Assembly (NCBI GenBank): GCA_003553825.1
Contig: PWFL01000045.1
Coordinates: 1-17,984 of the forward strand
Origin: Candidatus Iainarchaeum sp.
GTDB lineage: Archaea > B1Sed10-29
DNA: 17,984 nt
Direction: 5' to 3'
Both the position numbers and the translations under genes were made by a program. The notes below the pieces were generated by a model, which had not been told where the DNA came from, made no database searches, and saw only the letters and a program-made list of their open reading frames with translations. The first letter of the stretch is position 1. Each line of letters starts with the position of its first letter. Positions 8,171-14,773 of the stretch are shown here, piece by piece.

Positions 8171-8923
8171 ATGCCGGATATAAGGAAAACAAAAGAGGTA
8201 GAAGCGGACCCGGAAACCGATGTGGAAAGAATATCAACAGGAGTACCGGGACTCGACCACATACTTGAAGGAGGATTCCCCCACCCGTCAACAGTACTTC
8301 TGACAGGAGAATCAGGAACGGGGAAAACAATACTAGGACTACAATACCTGTACAATGGAGTAAAACAGTACGATGAACCTGGAATATACCTAACCATACA
8401 AGGATACGACACGGACCTAACCTGGTACTGCTCCAGATTCAACCTAGATATAGGAGAACTACAAGAAGAAAGAAAAGCCGTTATAACCACATACGAAATA
8501 GCAGAATACGAAGAATTCCACGCCAGATCAGTAGCAAGAGAAATAGAAAAAAGACTATCAAGACTAATAGAATCAGTGAACGCGAAAAGAGTTGTCATAG
8601 ATAATATAACACCATTTGGATACTTCTCATCCTCAAAAGCCGACTACAGAAAACTACTACACAGACTATCCTCATCACTAAAAAAAGAAGGCTGCAGCAC
8701 TCTATTCATATCGGAAAAACCGGATAGAGAAAAACTCACCCCCTTCCAAGTAGAACCCTACGTAGTAGACGGAGTAATAAAACTGGGAAAGGACGAACAG
8801 GGAAAGAAAAGAAAAAGAAGATTAAAAATAAACAAAATGGTCGCCACAAGAACACCACTAGGACCAACACCATTCACAATAACGGAAGACGGATTCAAAC
8901 TACTGACCTCTTACTACGAATAA
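8171..8923 (+). CDS. Single-domain KaiC-like RecA-family ATPase
   Basis: A 250-residue protein with one RecA/KaiC domain (PF06745). The N-terminal ISTGVPGLDHILEGGFP (21-37) is the KaiC-family lead-in, Walker A is GESGTGKT (46-53), Walker B is VVID (141-144) after a beta strand, and the C-terminal half includes SEKPDRE and VVDGVIKLG strands. It has one domain where cyanobacterial KaiC has two, like many archaeal KaiC-like proteins whose roles are mostly unassigned (signalling, motility control or gas-vesicle-type regulation in different lineages). The start at ATG 8171 is preferred over an in-frame GTG at 8069 because GAGGATAAAC precedes it and a TATA box lies between. No partner gene is evident nearby. 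Confidence 0.88.
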   Translation: MPDIRKTKEVEADPETDVERISTGVPGLDHILEGGFPHPSTVLLTGESGTGKTILGLQYLYNGVKQYDEPGIYLTIQGYDTDLTWYCSRFNLDIGELQEERKAVITTYEIAEYEEFHARSVAREIEKRLSRLIESVNAKRVVIDNITPFGYFSSSKADYRKLLHRLSSSLKKEGCSTLFISEKPDREKLTPFQVEPYVVDGVIKLGKDEQGKKRKRRLKINKMVATRTPLGPTPFTITEDGFKLLTSYYE

Positions 8924-8996
8924 CAACAAAGAGTAGGTAAAACCAACTATTCTCAAAGAAAGTTTAACCCATCTACTCAAAACAAGATAACTCAGT

Positions 8997-9004
8997 TTAT
9001 TTAA
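8997..9004 (+). promoter_or_regulatory. Possible TATA box for tRNA-Gln
   Basis: TTATTTAA would place initiation near 9026, about 16 bases before the mature tRNA. It is the only reasonable TATA-like sequence in the gap between the KaiC-like gene and the tRNA; nothing else was recognised there. Confidence 0.3.
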
Positions 9005-9041
9005 CAAAGAACCATACAAAGAATAACACACATGCTCGAAT

Positions 9042-9114
9042 AGTCCTGTGGTCTAGTGGCCAAGGATACGGGGCTTTGGACCCCGCGGCGGCGGTTCGAA
9101 TCCGCCCAGGACTA
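9042..9114 (+). tRNA. tRNA-Gln(TTG)
   Basis: AGTCCTG pairs with CAGGACT in the acceptor stem. The D-stem is GTCT/GGAT, the anticodon arm is CGGGG-CTTTGGA-CCCCG with anticodon TTG, the variable loop is CGGC, and the T-arm is GGCGG-TTCGAAT-CCGCC, with discriminator A. There is no intron and no encoded CCA. It is convergent with carS, whose stop is only seven bases away, and marks the switch between the plus- and minus-strand gene blocks. No repeated attachment-like copy of its 3' end was seen in the window. Confidence 0.96.
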
Positions 9115-9121
9115 CTCTTTC

Positions 9122-9613
9122 TTACCAAGGTTTATCCTTCAATCCCAAAGAATATCCAATTATATTGGTTAATAAATGAATAAAGGGAGTAACAATCAAT
9201 ATCAAGGTAAGCGCTTCCAGAGAAGGAGCTCTCAAAAATGATCCGATTAAAACAGCCCCTATAACAAAGTCAAGCTGATCCAAAACAGGCACAGGACCAC
9301 CTCTCTCAACACCAGTTCTCCTCTTCAAAAAACTAGCAAATATATCGCCCCCTAAAGCACCTACTGATACCAATAAACCCAGAAACAAAAACACAGAGTT
9401 ATCGATTACTAACCAAAGAATTATCCCGGTTAGAAAACCACAGAGAACTCCTAAAAAAGTGCCTTTAAACGTCTTACCGTCCCCAAGAACTCTATTACCA
9501 TTAAAACTCTTCCCCATATCCAAAGGAGCTCCACCACCAAAAACCACGGCAGAGGAATTAGCTATATAAGCGGGTAATATGTAGAAAAGAGCCTCCAATA
9601 CTATTTCGATCAT
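9122..9613 (-). CDS. carS: CDP-archaeol synthase
   Basis: Transfers CMP from CTP to 2,3-bis-O-geranylgeranylglycerol phosphate, giving the activated precursor for archaeal polar lipids. The 163-residue length, five hydrophobic segments and the motifs FGGGAPLD, GDGKTFKGTFLG, GALGGDIFASFLKRR, GGPVPVLDQLDF are those of CarS (DUF46, PF01864). The cytoplasmic Asp and Lys/Arg residues form the CTP and Mg site. GGCAGGTAAA precedes ATG 9613. A strong TATA box at 9677-9686 gives it its own promoter although the DUF92 gene lies 73 bases upstream. Codons are T-ending (GGT, GTT, TTT), unlike most neighbours. Confidence 0.95.
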   Translation of the reverse strand: MIEIVLEALFYILPAYIANSSAVVFGGGAPLDMGKSFNGNRVLGDGKTFKGTFLGVLCGFLTGIILWLVIDNSVFLFLGLLVSVGALGGDIFASFLKRRTGVERGGPVPVLDQLDFVIGAVLIGSFLRAPSLEALTLILIVTPFIHLLTNIIGYSLGLKDKPW

Positions 9614-9676
9614 TTTACCTGCCTCTTACTGAATACATTTAGCACGATTCAGCTAACTATATTCAATGAAACAACT

Positions 9677-9686
9677 CTATATATAA
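9677..9686 (-). promoter_or_regulatory. TATA box for carS
   Basis: Minus-strand TTATATATAG abuts the stop codon of the DUF92 gene. Initiation would fall near 9655-9658, giving carS a leader of about 44 bases. It is the best TATA match on this strand in the window. Confidence 0.55.
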
Positions 9687-10376
9687 CTAAGCCGACAACA
9701 CAATCAAGTAAATCAACATCGCTACAACACCACCGCTAGTAGTTGCCAGGAAATTAGTAGTAGAGTTACCGATTAAATCCTTATTCTCTATCAATGCACC
9801 AACAAAAGAATCTGCAAAATGACCAATAACCCCAGAGATCAAGGCAATTGGGACAATGATCCAGCTGAACTCAATCATTGAGCCCAGACCAATTAAAAGG
9901 GCTCCAACAACAGCTGCAAAAATGCCTAAATTACTCACTGCTCCATTAGTACCAGGTTCAACTTTTTTAAAGTTAGTAACCATTCTAGGTTTTGATTTTG
10001 ATAAAACACCTACTTCTGAGGATAAAGTATCAGCGGCAGCTGTTGCAGTAGCTCCTACAAATCCAATAAACCCAACAACTCCTCCTAAAAGAGCAAATAT
10101 GAGTCCAATACCTCCATTTCCCATCACGTTCCACGCACCACGAGTCTTCTGCATTAGTTCAGACTTTTTTTTCTCCTTTGACTTCAATCTCGTGGCTATA
10201 GTTCCAATAACGTAGAAAAAGAACAAGATTAGGAACCAGGAAAAGTTCTGTCTCAGTATCAGTATATATGAAAGAAATATTGCTGAAATAGCTCCTTTGA
10301 AAGTTAATGAACGATTTTCAAGCCCTAAGAGAGCTATAAACAGAGGTAAGGCAAACCTTGATAGGCCTAGGGTCAT
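9687..10376 (-). CDS. DUF92 family membrane protein (possible polyprenyl-phosphate kinase)
   Basis: A 229-residue protein with about six hydrophobic segments. The family core is visible as GAWNVMGNGGIG, FVGATATAAADTLSSEVGVLSKSKPRMVTNFKKVEPGTNGAVSNLG and SFVGALIENKD (each cited here in part as landmarks at about residues 84-160 and 190-200). This is DUF92 (PF01940, TIGR00297). Plant VTE6, a phytyl-phosphate kinase, belongs to the same family, so a role in phosphorylating isoprenoid phosphates is plausible but not shown for archaea. AGGAGA precedes ATG 10376, which shares one base with the eS1 stop (TAATG), so translation is coupled. carS lies directly downstream. Codons are mixed and T-ending like carS, unlike the ribosomal genes upstream. 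Confidence 0.85.
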   Translation of the reverse strand: MTLGLSRFALPLFIALLGLENRSLTFKGAISAIFLSYILILRQNFSWFLILFFFYVIGTIATRLKSKEKKKSELMQKTRGAWNVMGNGGIGLIFALLGGVVGFIGFVGATATAAADTLSSEVGVLSKSKPRMVTNFKKVEPGTNGAVSNLGIFAAVVGALLIGLGSMIEFSWIIVPIALISGVIGHFADSFVGALIENKDLIGNSTTNFLATTSGGVVAMLIYLIVLSA

Positions 10377-10942
10377 TATTCTCCTCTTTCTATCTCACAT
10401 TTTGTTATTTCTACTCTTTTTATAGGAGCTACTTCTTTTGCTTTTTTAAACAAGCTTGTTGCGGTTTTTCCAAATATCATTTTCTGTATTAGGGAGTTAA
10501 AGTCGTTTTCTTCAGCCTGTCTTTCCATTTCTTGTTCCATTACTTTTCTTATTTCTTTTTTCTGTGAGGAGTGTAATTCCCCTACTGTGAAGGCGTAAGT
10601 GGTTACTTTTAATGTTTTTCCATTTGCTTTTATTTTTTGTGTGTTTTTTATAGTGCTTCTTCCTTTTCTTATGTTTTTTCTTATGTACCCTCTTGTTACG
10701 TTGAATCTTTTTACCTGTGCTTTGCCTGTTCCTCCTTCCACTTCTTTTATCTGGAACTTTACACGTATGTTGTTGTGGCTTCTTTTTCCTGTTATGTCTC
10801 TCAGTGATGTTTCTATTGTTCTTCCTACTAGTTCTTCTTCTGATGGTGCTGGTGAGTCGCCTATTTCTTTTTTTTCGAACATCTCTGGTGCTTTCACTGG
10901 GTACCAGTTCTTGTCTTTCCATTTGTTTATTGTTTTTGCCAT
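10376..10942 (-). CDS. rps3ae: 30S ribosomal protein eS1 (S3Ae)
   Basis: A 188-residue small-subunit protein placed at the platform near the mRNA exit in archaeal and eukaryotic ribosomes. KDKNWYPVKAPEMF near the N-terminus, GRTIETSLRDITG, VKFQIKEVEG, VTRGYIRKNIRKG and VTTYAFT are family landmarks (PF01015). ATG 10942 is preferred, as it gives the canonical MAKT start; a TTG six codons upstream (10960) would overlap uS15. The upstream GGATAGTGAT provides a Shine-Dalgarno. uS15 ends seven bases before it and the DUF92 gene begins within its stop codon, so the three are one transcript. Confidence 0.95.
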   Translation of the reverse strand: MAKTINKWKDKNWYPVKAPEMFEKKEIGDSPAPSEEELVGRTIETSLRDITGKRSHNNIRVKFQIKEVEGGTGKAQVKRFNVTRGYIRKNIRKGRSTIKNTQKIKANGKTLKVTTYAFTVGELHSSQKKEIRKVMEQEMERQAEENDFNSLIQKMIFGKTATSLFKKAKEVAPIKRVEITKCEIERGE

Positions 10943-10949
10943 GGTATCA

Positions 10950-11408
10950 CTATCCTTCAACTATTAGTTTTGCTTTTTCCGGATCATAATGCCAGTCTTC
11001 ATCGATTTTTCCTTGTTCTTTATAGTATTTTACAAGTCTTCGTATCTTTGATTCCGTGAGTTTGAGATTCCTTTTGTTGTTTTTGTCTTTTTTGTTTTTA
11101 TCTAGATGTTTTCTGATTTTTACGGCTCTTTCCATCAGGTTCATCAGGTCTTCCGGGTACTCCATGCCCATGTCTTGTTTTTCCAGTATTTTGGTGATTT
11201 TTTCTCCGGTCATTATCTTTACGTCGGGTACTCCGTGTTTGTCTCTGAGTATTCTCCCTATTTCGCTTGGGTTTTTACCTTCTTTTCTTAGTTCTTTTAT
11301 TTTTTCTCTTACTTCTTTTTCGGATAACTCTATCCATGTTGGAGGTTCTTTTGATGCTGGGGCTGTTGATCCTGATTTTCCTTTATCTTTTGTGTGCATT
11401 CTTGTCAT
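10950..11408 (-). CDS. rps15: 30S ribosomal protein uS15
   Basis: A 152-residue archaeal-type S15, with the N-terminal extension MTRMHTKDKGKSGS, a helical middle (ELSEKEVREKIKELRKEGK), GRILRDKHGVPDVK, and the rRNA-binding helices ending in RRLVKYYKEQGKIDEDWHY. This is normal length for archaea (bacterial S15 is about 89). The ATG at 11408 follows AATAGTGAT, part of a small inverted repeat CACTA-AA-TAGTG on the coding strand. It begins a uS15-eS1-DUF92 transcript after a 164-base gap containing a TATA-like sequence. Confidence 0.96.
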   Translation of the reverse strand: MTRMHTKDKGKSGSTAPASKEPPTWIELSEKEVREKIKELRKEGKNPSEIGRILRDKHGVPDVKIMTGEKITKILEKQDMGMEYPEDLMNLMERAVKIRKHLDKNKKDKNNKRNLKLTESKIRRLVKYYKEQGKIDEDWHYDPEKAKLIVEG

Positions 11409-11511
11409 TCTATCACTATTTAGTGTTTTTATGTGGTTTTTGAAGAATTTTTTTCTCCGATTTCTCCTTTGGTTTATTGTGTTCTGCTTTGTATTATTGT
11501 TGGTATCTTGC

Positions 11512-11519
11512 TTTATAAG
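11512..11519 (-). promoter_or_regulatory. TATA box for the uS15-eS1 transcript
   Basis: Minus-strand CTTATAAA lies in the 164-base gap upstream of uS15. It predicts initiation near 11488-11492 and a leader of about 80 bases, which includes two purine-rich stretches (AAAGGAGAAA, CGGAG) not next to any start codon. No small gene was found in the gap. Confidence 0.45.
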
Positions 11520-11573
11520 TTTGGTTTTGTATATGCTTGTTTTTCCAGGTGGTTTTGTTTCTGCGCTTCTTTT

Positions 11574-12200
11574 TTAATTATTCTTTGGTTTTTCATTTTC
11601 TTTTTCCGTGTATCTTGCCCTTTTTTCTATTTTTTTCAATCTTTTCAGCACGTGTTTTTTTCCGTATTCTTTTTTCAGATTTTCCCATATGTCTTTGAAT
11701 TGTTTCCAGTGCGTGCTTTTCAGCATTTTCTTGAACACTAGCAGATCCATTGCCTTGTCTTCCGTTTTCTTTGTATTTTCCGCTAGTCCAAAGTCTATGA
11801 AGTACAATTCGTTGTCTTTTCTTATTATATTTGAGGTTGTTAAGTCATTGTGGGTTATATCTAGTTCGTGCAGGTTTTTTACCAGTTTTCCTATTTTTCT
11901 TCCAATCTTTTCAGGGTTTTCTTTTCCTTGTTTGATTCTTTCTTTCAGTGTCTGTCCTTTTATGTACTCCATCGTGATTTTTGATTTCTCTGGATCTATT
12001 CTGAATATGTAGGGTGTGTTTACTGCTTCTCTTGCTTTTTTTATCATCTTTGCTTCGTTTTTTGTTCTTCTTTCTCTTATTGTTCTATCCATTTTCTCTA
12101 TTCTGTGTTTTTTTGGTTTTCTTTCTTTTTCTACTGTTTGATATCCTAGGTATTCGCCTTTGTATAGTGTTGCTTCGGCTCCTTTGTATATTATATCCAT
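11574..12200 (-). CDS. bud32: KEOPS protein kinase/ATPase Bud32
   Basis: A 208-residue atypical small kinase that acts with Kae1 in N6-threonylcarbamoyladenosine (t6A37) formation on ANN-decoding tRNAs. Landmarks are KGAEA (6-10) as the short glycine loop, the VEKERKPK strand with the ATP-binding Lys near 25-30, RTKNEAKMIKKA with Glu49, the catalytic loop HNDLTTSN (117-124, usually HGD in the family), and IDFGLA with DFG (136-138). The basic C-terminal tail runs past the fold to residue 208. It is a separate gene, not fused to Kae1 as in several euryarchaea, and lies 26 bases downstream of a small membrane-protein gene that separates it from kae1. Confidence 0.95.
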   Translation of the reverse strand: MDIIYKGAEATLYKGEYLGYQTVEKERKPKKHRIEKMDRTIRERRTKNEAKMIKKAREAVNTPYIFRIDPEKSKITMEYIKGQTLKERIKQGKENPEKIGRKIGKLVKNLHELDITHNDLTTSNIIRKDNELYFIDFGLAENTKKTEDKAMDLLVFKKMLKSTHWKQFKDIWENLKKEYGKKHVLKRLKKIEKRARYTEKENEKPKNN

Positions 12201-12226
12201 ATTAATCTTTATTTGTGTTTTTTGTA

Positions 12227-12643
12227 TTATTCTCTATTTTGAAGTACTGTTTTTTCTACTGATATGATATCTACTGTTGGGTGAACTAATAGATCGCATT
12301 CTTGATCGGTTTCTATCTCTATCTGGAAGTCTGTTTTTTCTCCTGGATCCTCGATAGTTTTCTGTGCTGTGTGGCTGGTTGGTTCTCTTACTTCAGTTGA
12401 TTCTCCTATTCTTCCTTCTATTGTTATCTCACTTATCTCTAGCCTGTAATCTATCTCGATGTTTCCTCGTAATCTTACTGTACATCCTTCTTGTGTTTGG
12501 TTTTTCCCTATTGTCTCGATTTGGTGCGTTATGTCTGGGGAGACTACGAGAGCATACATGGTGTCGAATAGGAAGAACACTGTTACTAGTGCCACTGCTA
12601 TTATGACTAGTAGTAATGGTTTTTTGTAAGTTGATTTTTCCAT
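12227..12643 (-). CDS. Unrecognised one-pass membrane protein between kae1 and bud32
   Basis: A 138-residue protein I do not recognise. A short charged N-terminus and one TM segment (about 9-32) are followed by an acidic, beta-rich domain of about 100 residues with two cysteines (near residues 54 and 114) that could form a disulfide outside the cell. The order of strands (CTVRLRG, IDYRLEISEITIEGRI, then EKTDFQIEIETD) recalls LEA14/WHy-like beta sandwiches, but this is a weak resemblance. AAGGATAAAC precedes ATG 12643. It lies 31 bases after kae1 and 26 before bud32, so it should be co-transcribed with them, though a secreted domain does not suggest a KEOPS role. Confidence 0.75.
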   Translation of the reverse strand: MEKSTYKKPLLLVIIAVALVTVFFLFDTMYALVVSPDITHQIETIGKNQTQEGCTVRLRGNIEIDYRLEISEITIEGRIGESTEVREPTSHTAQKTIEDPGEKTDFQIEIETDQECDLLVHPTVDIISVEKTVLQNRE

Positions 12644-12674
12644 GTTTATCCTTTGTTATCTTTAGTTTTTCTTT

Positions 12675-13637
12675 TTATTTGTTTGTTTTGTATTGATTCG
12701 TTCTCCATCTTGGCTTTATATCTATTTCTTTTTCGGCTTTTTCTCTATATAGCCTGCCTGTGTACGCTATCATTGCTCCGTTGTCCCCGCAGTATTCGTT
12801 TTGTGGTACGTGGAAACTTGCTTCGTGTTCTTCCGCCATTTTTCCATCCATTTCTCTGAGTCTTTTGTTGAGCGCTACTCCTCCTGTTAGTAAAAGTTCT
12901 TCTTTTTTGGTGTGTGCTAGTGCTCTTTCAGTTACTTCCACTAGCATTGATAGAGCTGTTTCCTGGAATGAATTAGCTATATGTTCTTTTTCGTGTTCTT
13001 CGTGTTTTTTGCTAGCTTGGGTAACTAGTCCTGAGAATGACAGGTCCATTCCTTTCACGGTGTAAGGCAGTTCTATGTACTTGTTGCTCTTTTCCGCGAG
13101 TTTCATTATCTTTGGGCCTCCTGGCATTTCCAGACCCATTGATCTTGCCAGTTTGTCAAAGGCATTTCCTATTCCTATGTCCAGTGTTTCTCCATATATT
13201 CTGTACCTTCCGTCTGCATGTGATAGTATCTGAGTGTTTCCTCCTGACACGTACTGTACTAATGGGTCTTCCGCGTTTGTTTCTTTTTTAGCTACTTCTA
13301 TATGTGCTATGCAGTGGTTCACAGGAACTATCTTGATTTCTAGTTCTTTTGACAGTTCTCTGGCTAATCCAACACCTTGTAATAAGCATGGTGGTAGTCC
13401 TGGCCCGTTGGCAACTGCTATTATGTCTATGTCTTCTTTTTCCATTTCGTCTTCTTTTAGAGCTTTTTTCAGGACTTCTTTTTTCACTTCTTTGTGGTGT
13501 TCTGCTGCTTCTCTTGGAATTATGCCTTTTCCTTCTTCGGGTTTGTACACGTCTTTTTCATTAGCTATTATGTCTTCTTGGTTCGCTATCCCGATTCCAA
13601 GAGTGTGCGCGGTTGACTCTATTCCAAGACAGTTCAT
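12675..13637 (-). CDS. kae1: tRNA t6A threonylcarbamoyltransferase Kae1
   Basis: The catalytic KEOPS subunit, transferring threonylcarbamoyl from TC-AMP to A37 of tRNAs. It is 320 residues of ASKHA fold (TsaD/Kae1/Qri7 family). Visible motifs are the N-terminal CLGIESTAHTLGIGI, PREAAEHHKE, GPGLPPCL, the metal-binding VNHCIAHIE with His108 and His112, VSGGNTQIL (130-138), LDIGIGNAFDKLAR, LLTGGVALNKRL, and QNEYCGDNGAMIAY with Asp285 as the third metal ligand. GGAAGGTGT precedes ATG 13637. It is 12 bases downstream of the CPBP gene and lacks a C-terminal Bud32 fusion. Pcc1 and Cgi121 are not in the window. Confidence 0.97.
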   Translation of the reverse strand: MNCLGIESTAHTLGIGIANQEDIIANEKDVYKPEEGKGIIPREAAEHHKEVKKEVLKKALKEDEMEKEDIDIIAVANGPGLPPCLLQGVGLARELSKELEIKIVPVNHCIAHIEVAKKETNAEDPLVQYVSGGNTQILSHADGRYRIYGETLDIGIGNAFDKLARSMGLEMPGGPKIMKLAEKSNKYIELPYTVKGMDLSFSGLVTQASKKHEEHEKEHIANSFQETALSMLVEVTERALAHTKKEELLLTGGVALNKRLREMDGKMAEEHEASFHVPQNEYCGDNGAMIAYTGRLYREKAEKEIDIKPRWRTNQYKTNK

Positions 13638-13649
13638 TTTTACACCTTC

Positions 13650-14165
13650 CTATATTGTTAGGTACATGGCTGTTACTGCTATGAGGTTGTAGAATGTGTG
13701 GCTCAGTATTGGGCTGTACACCCCTCCTGTTTTTTCGTACTGGTATCCTAAAAGCAATCCTAGTGCCAGAGTTCCTACAACTTGTGTGAATGAGAGGTAT
13801 ATGATGTGGGAAAGCGCGAATAGTATTGAAGCGATCCATAGGTTGGTTCTTTTTTGGAGGAACCCTCTGAAGAACACTTCTTCAACGAATGAACCTATAA
13901 GGAGAACGATTAAAACTTGGTATAGTGGAATTTGTTTTAACACTTCCGCTGTTCTCTGAACGTCTTCGTGCATTCCTAATTGATAGAAAACTAAGCTAAC
14001 TATTATTGAAGCAATTAGTAACGCTACTATGAATATTAGAGCTATTGCGGTTTCTCTTTTTATTTCTATGTTGTCTTTGAACCCTAGCCTCTGTATTATA
14101 GTTCCTTTATTGAGGTATAGTGGTATTGAGAGTAGTATTGCGTAAAGTGCTATGGAGGTTATCAT
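13650..14165 (-). CDS. CPBP-family intramembrane metalloprotease
   Basis: A 171-residue membrane protein with four to five hydrophobic segments. Motif 1 is EEVFFRG (95-101), motif 2 is FALSH with His120, and motif 3 is HTFYN with His156 and Asn160. These are the conserved catalytic residues of the CPBP/Abi family (PF02517), the Rce1-like CAAX prenyl proteases. The substrate is unknown; archaeal members have been linked to anchoring or bacteriocin-type functions only loosely. It starts eight bases after eS31 and ends 12 before kae1, so it is embedded in a translation operon. Codons are more mixed than those of the adjacent ribosomal genes. Confidence 0.9.
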   Translation of the reverse strand: MITSIALYAILLSIPLYLNKGTIIQRLGFKDNIEIKRETAIALIFIVALLIASIIVSLVFYQLGMHEDVQRTAEVLKQIPLYQVLIVLLIGSFVEEVFFRGFLQKRTNLWIASILFALSHIIYLSFTQVVGTLALGLLLGYQYEKTGGVYSPILSHTFYNLIAVTAMYLTI

Positions 14166-14173
14166 CGTTATCT

Positions 14174-14347
14174 TTACTCTTCATTTTCTTCTTCATCTTC
14201 TTTGTTTTCCCATCTGGTATAGCCGCATTTTCCACAGTGTTTTCTGTCTTCGTGAACTGCTAGTAGAACTCCTTCTCCGCACTTTGGACACGTTGGGTTT
14301 TCTACCTCGGTTTTACCGTCTTTTGTTCCGTATTTATCTGTTTTCAT
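14174..14347 (-). CDS. rps27ae: 30S ribosomal protein eS31 (S27Ae)
   Basis: A 57-residue zinc-ribbon protein of the small subunit, lacking the ubiquitin fusion seen in eukaryotes. The four zinc ligands are Cys20, Cys23, Cys38 and Cys41 (CPKCGEG and CGKCGYTRW), and VHEDRKHCGKCGYTRW is characteristic of the family. A short acidic tail (NKEDEEENEE) ends it. Its ATG overlaps the eS24 stop as ATGA, so translation is coupled. The order eS24-eS31-kae1 is conserved in many archaea. Confidence 0.95.
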   Translation of the reverse strand: MKTDKYGTKDGKTEVENPTCPKCGEGVLLAVHEDRKHCGKCGYTRWENKEDEEENEE

Positions 14348-14760
14348 TCTTCTTCCTCCTCATCTTCTTTTTCCTGTTCTTCCCCTTCGTCTTTTTCTGT
14401 TTCTTCTTCACTTTCATCTTCTTCTTGCTCTTCTTCTTCCTCTGTCTCTTCTGTTTCCTCTTCTACTTCTTCGTCTTTTTCCTGTGTCTTCTGTGTTCTT
14501 TCTTTTTTGTAGCTTTTGCTGTATCTTTCCATGTCTTCTTGGTTTTCGTATGCTTTTATTGTGCATGTTGCTTCTTTTTTCCCGTATTCTTGGCTTATTT
14601 TATCTATTACTAGATTTTGTTTGTCGTATCCTAGTTCTGCTGAGGCTTTTTCCTTTACTTGTGTTCTTGATGGTGTTTCTGCATAGTTTTTGATTTTTAC
14701 GGTTATTTCGTTTCTGTGGAGTAGTGGGTTTTCTTTTTCTTCTTGTTTTTCTATCTGCAT
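14344..14760 (-). CDS. rps24e: 30S ribosomal protein eS24 with long acidic tail
   Basis: A 138-residue protein. Residues 1-94 form the eS24 fold (NPLLHRNEITVKI, PSRTQVKEKASAELG, DKISQEYGKKEATCTIKAY, PF01282), close to the usual archaeal size of about 100. Residues 95-138 are an added tail of which 33 of 44 are Glu or Asp. AAAGGTGATAAA precedes ATG 14760, a full match to the 3' end of 16S rRNA. It is 13 bases after spt4 and overlaps eS31 by four bases. Confidence 0.95.
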   Translation of the reverse strand: MQIEKQEEKENPLLHRNEITVKIKNYAETPSRTQVKEKASAELGYDKQNLVIDKISQEYGKKEATCTIKAYENQEDMERYSKSYKKERTQKTQEKDEEVEEETEETEEEEEQEEDESEEETEKDEGEEQEKEDEEEEE

Positions 14761-14773
14761 TTTATCACCTTTG

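Noticed and set aside
8932..8978. Inverted repeat GAGTAG/CTACTC after the KaiC-like gene as a terminator
   Set aside because: Six base pairs around a loop of about 35 bases with no oligo-T run; archaeal termination does not rely on such a stem.
9042..9114. tRNA-Gln as an integration site for a mobile element
   Set aside because: No integrase gene, no second copy of the tRNA 3' end, and housekeeping genes lie directly on both sides.
11056..11741. Hydrophobic plus-strand frames opposite uS15 and bud32 that look like membrane proteins
   Set aside because: They are antisense shadows of strongly supported genes, with no ribosome-binding site and unlikely low-complexity composition.
14344..14480. 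CTTCTT-type repeats resembling a microsatellite or repeat array
   Set aside because: They are the coding sequence of the Glu-rich eS24 tail, irregular in unit and length. No spacer-repeat pattern exists, so it is not CRISPR.
14152..14613. A 153-residue plus-strand frame made almost entirely of Phe, Leu, Cys and Val
   Set aside because: It is the antisense of GAA/GAG-rich eS24 and eS31. A-rich coding strands leave the opposite strand T-rich and poor in stop codons, which makes many such frames in this window.
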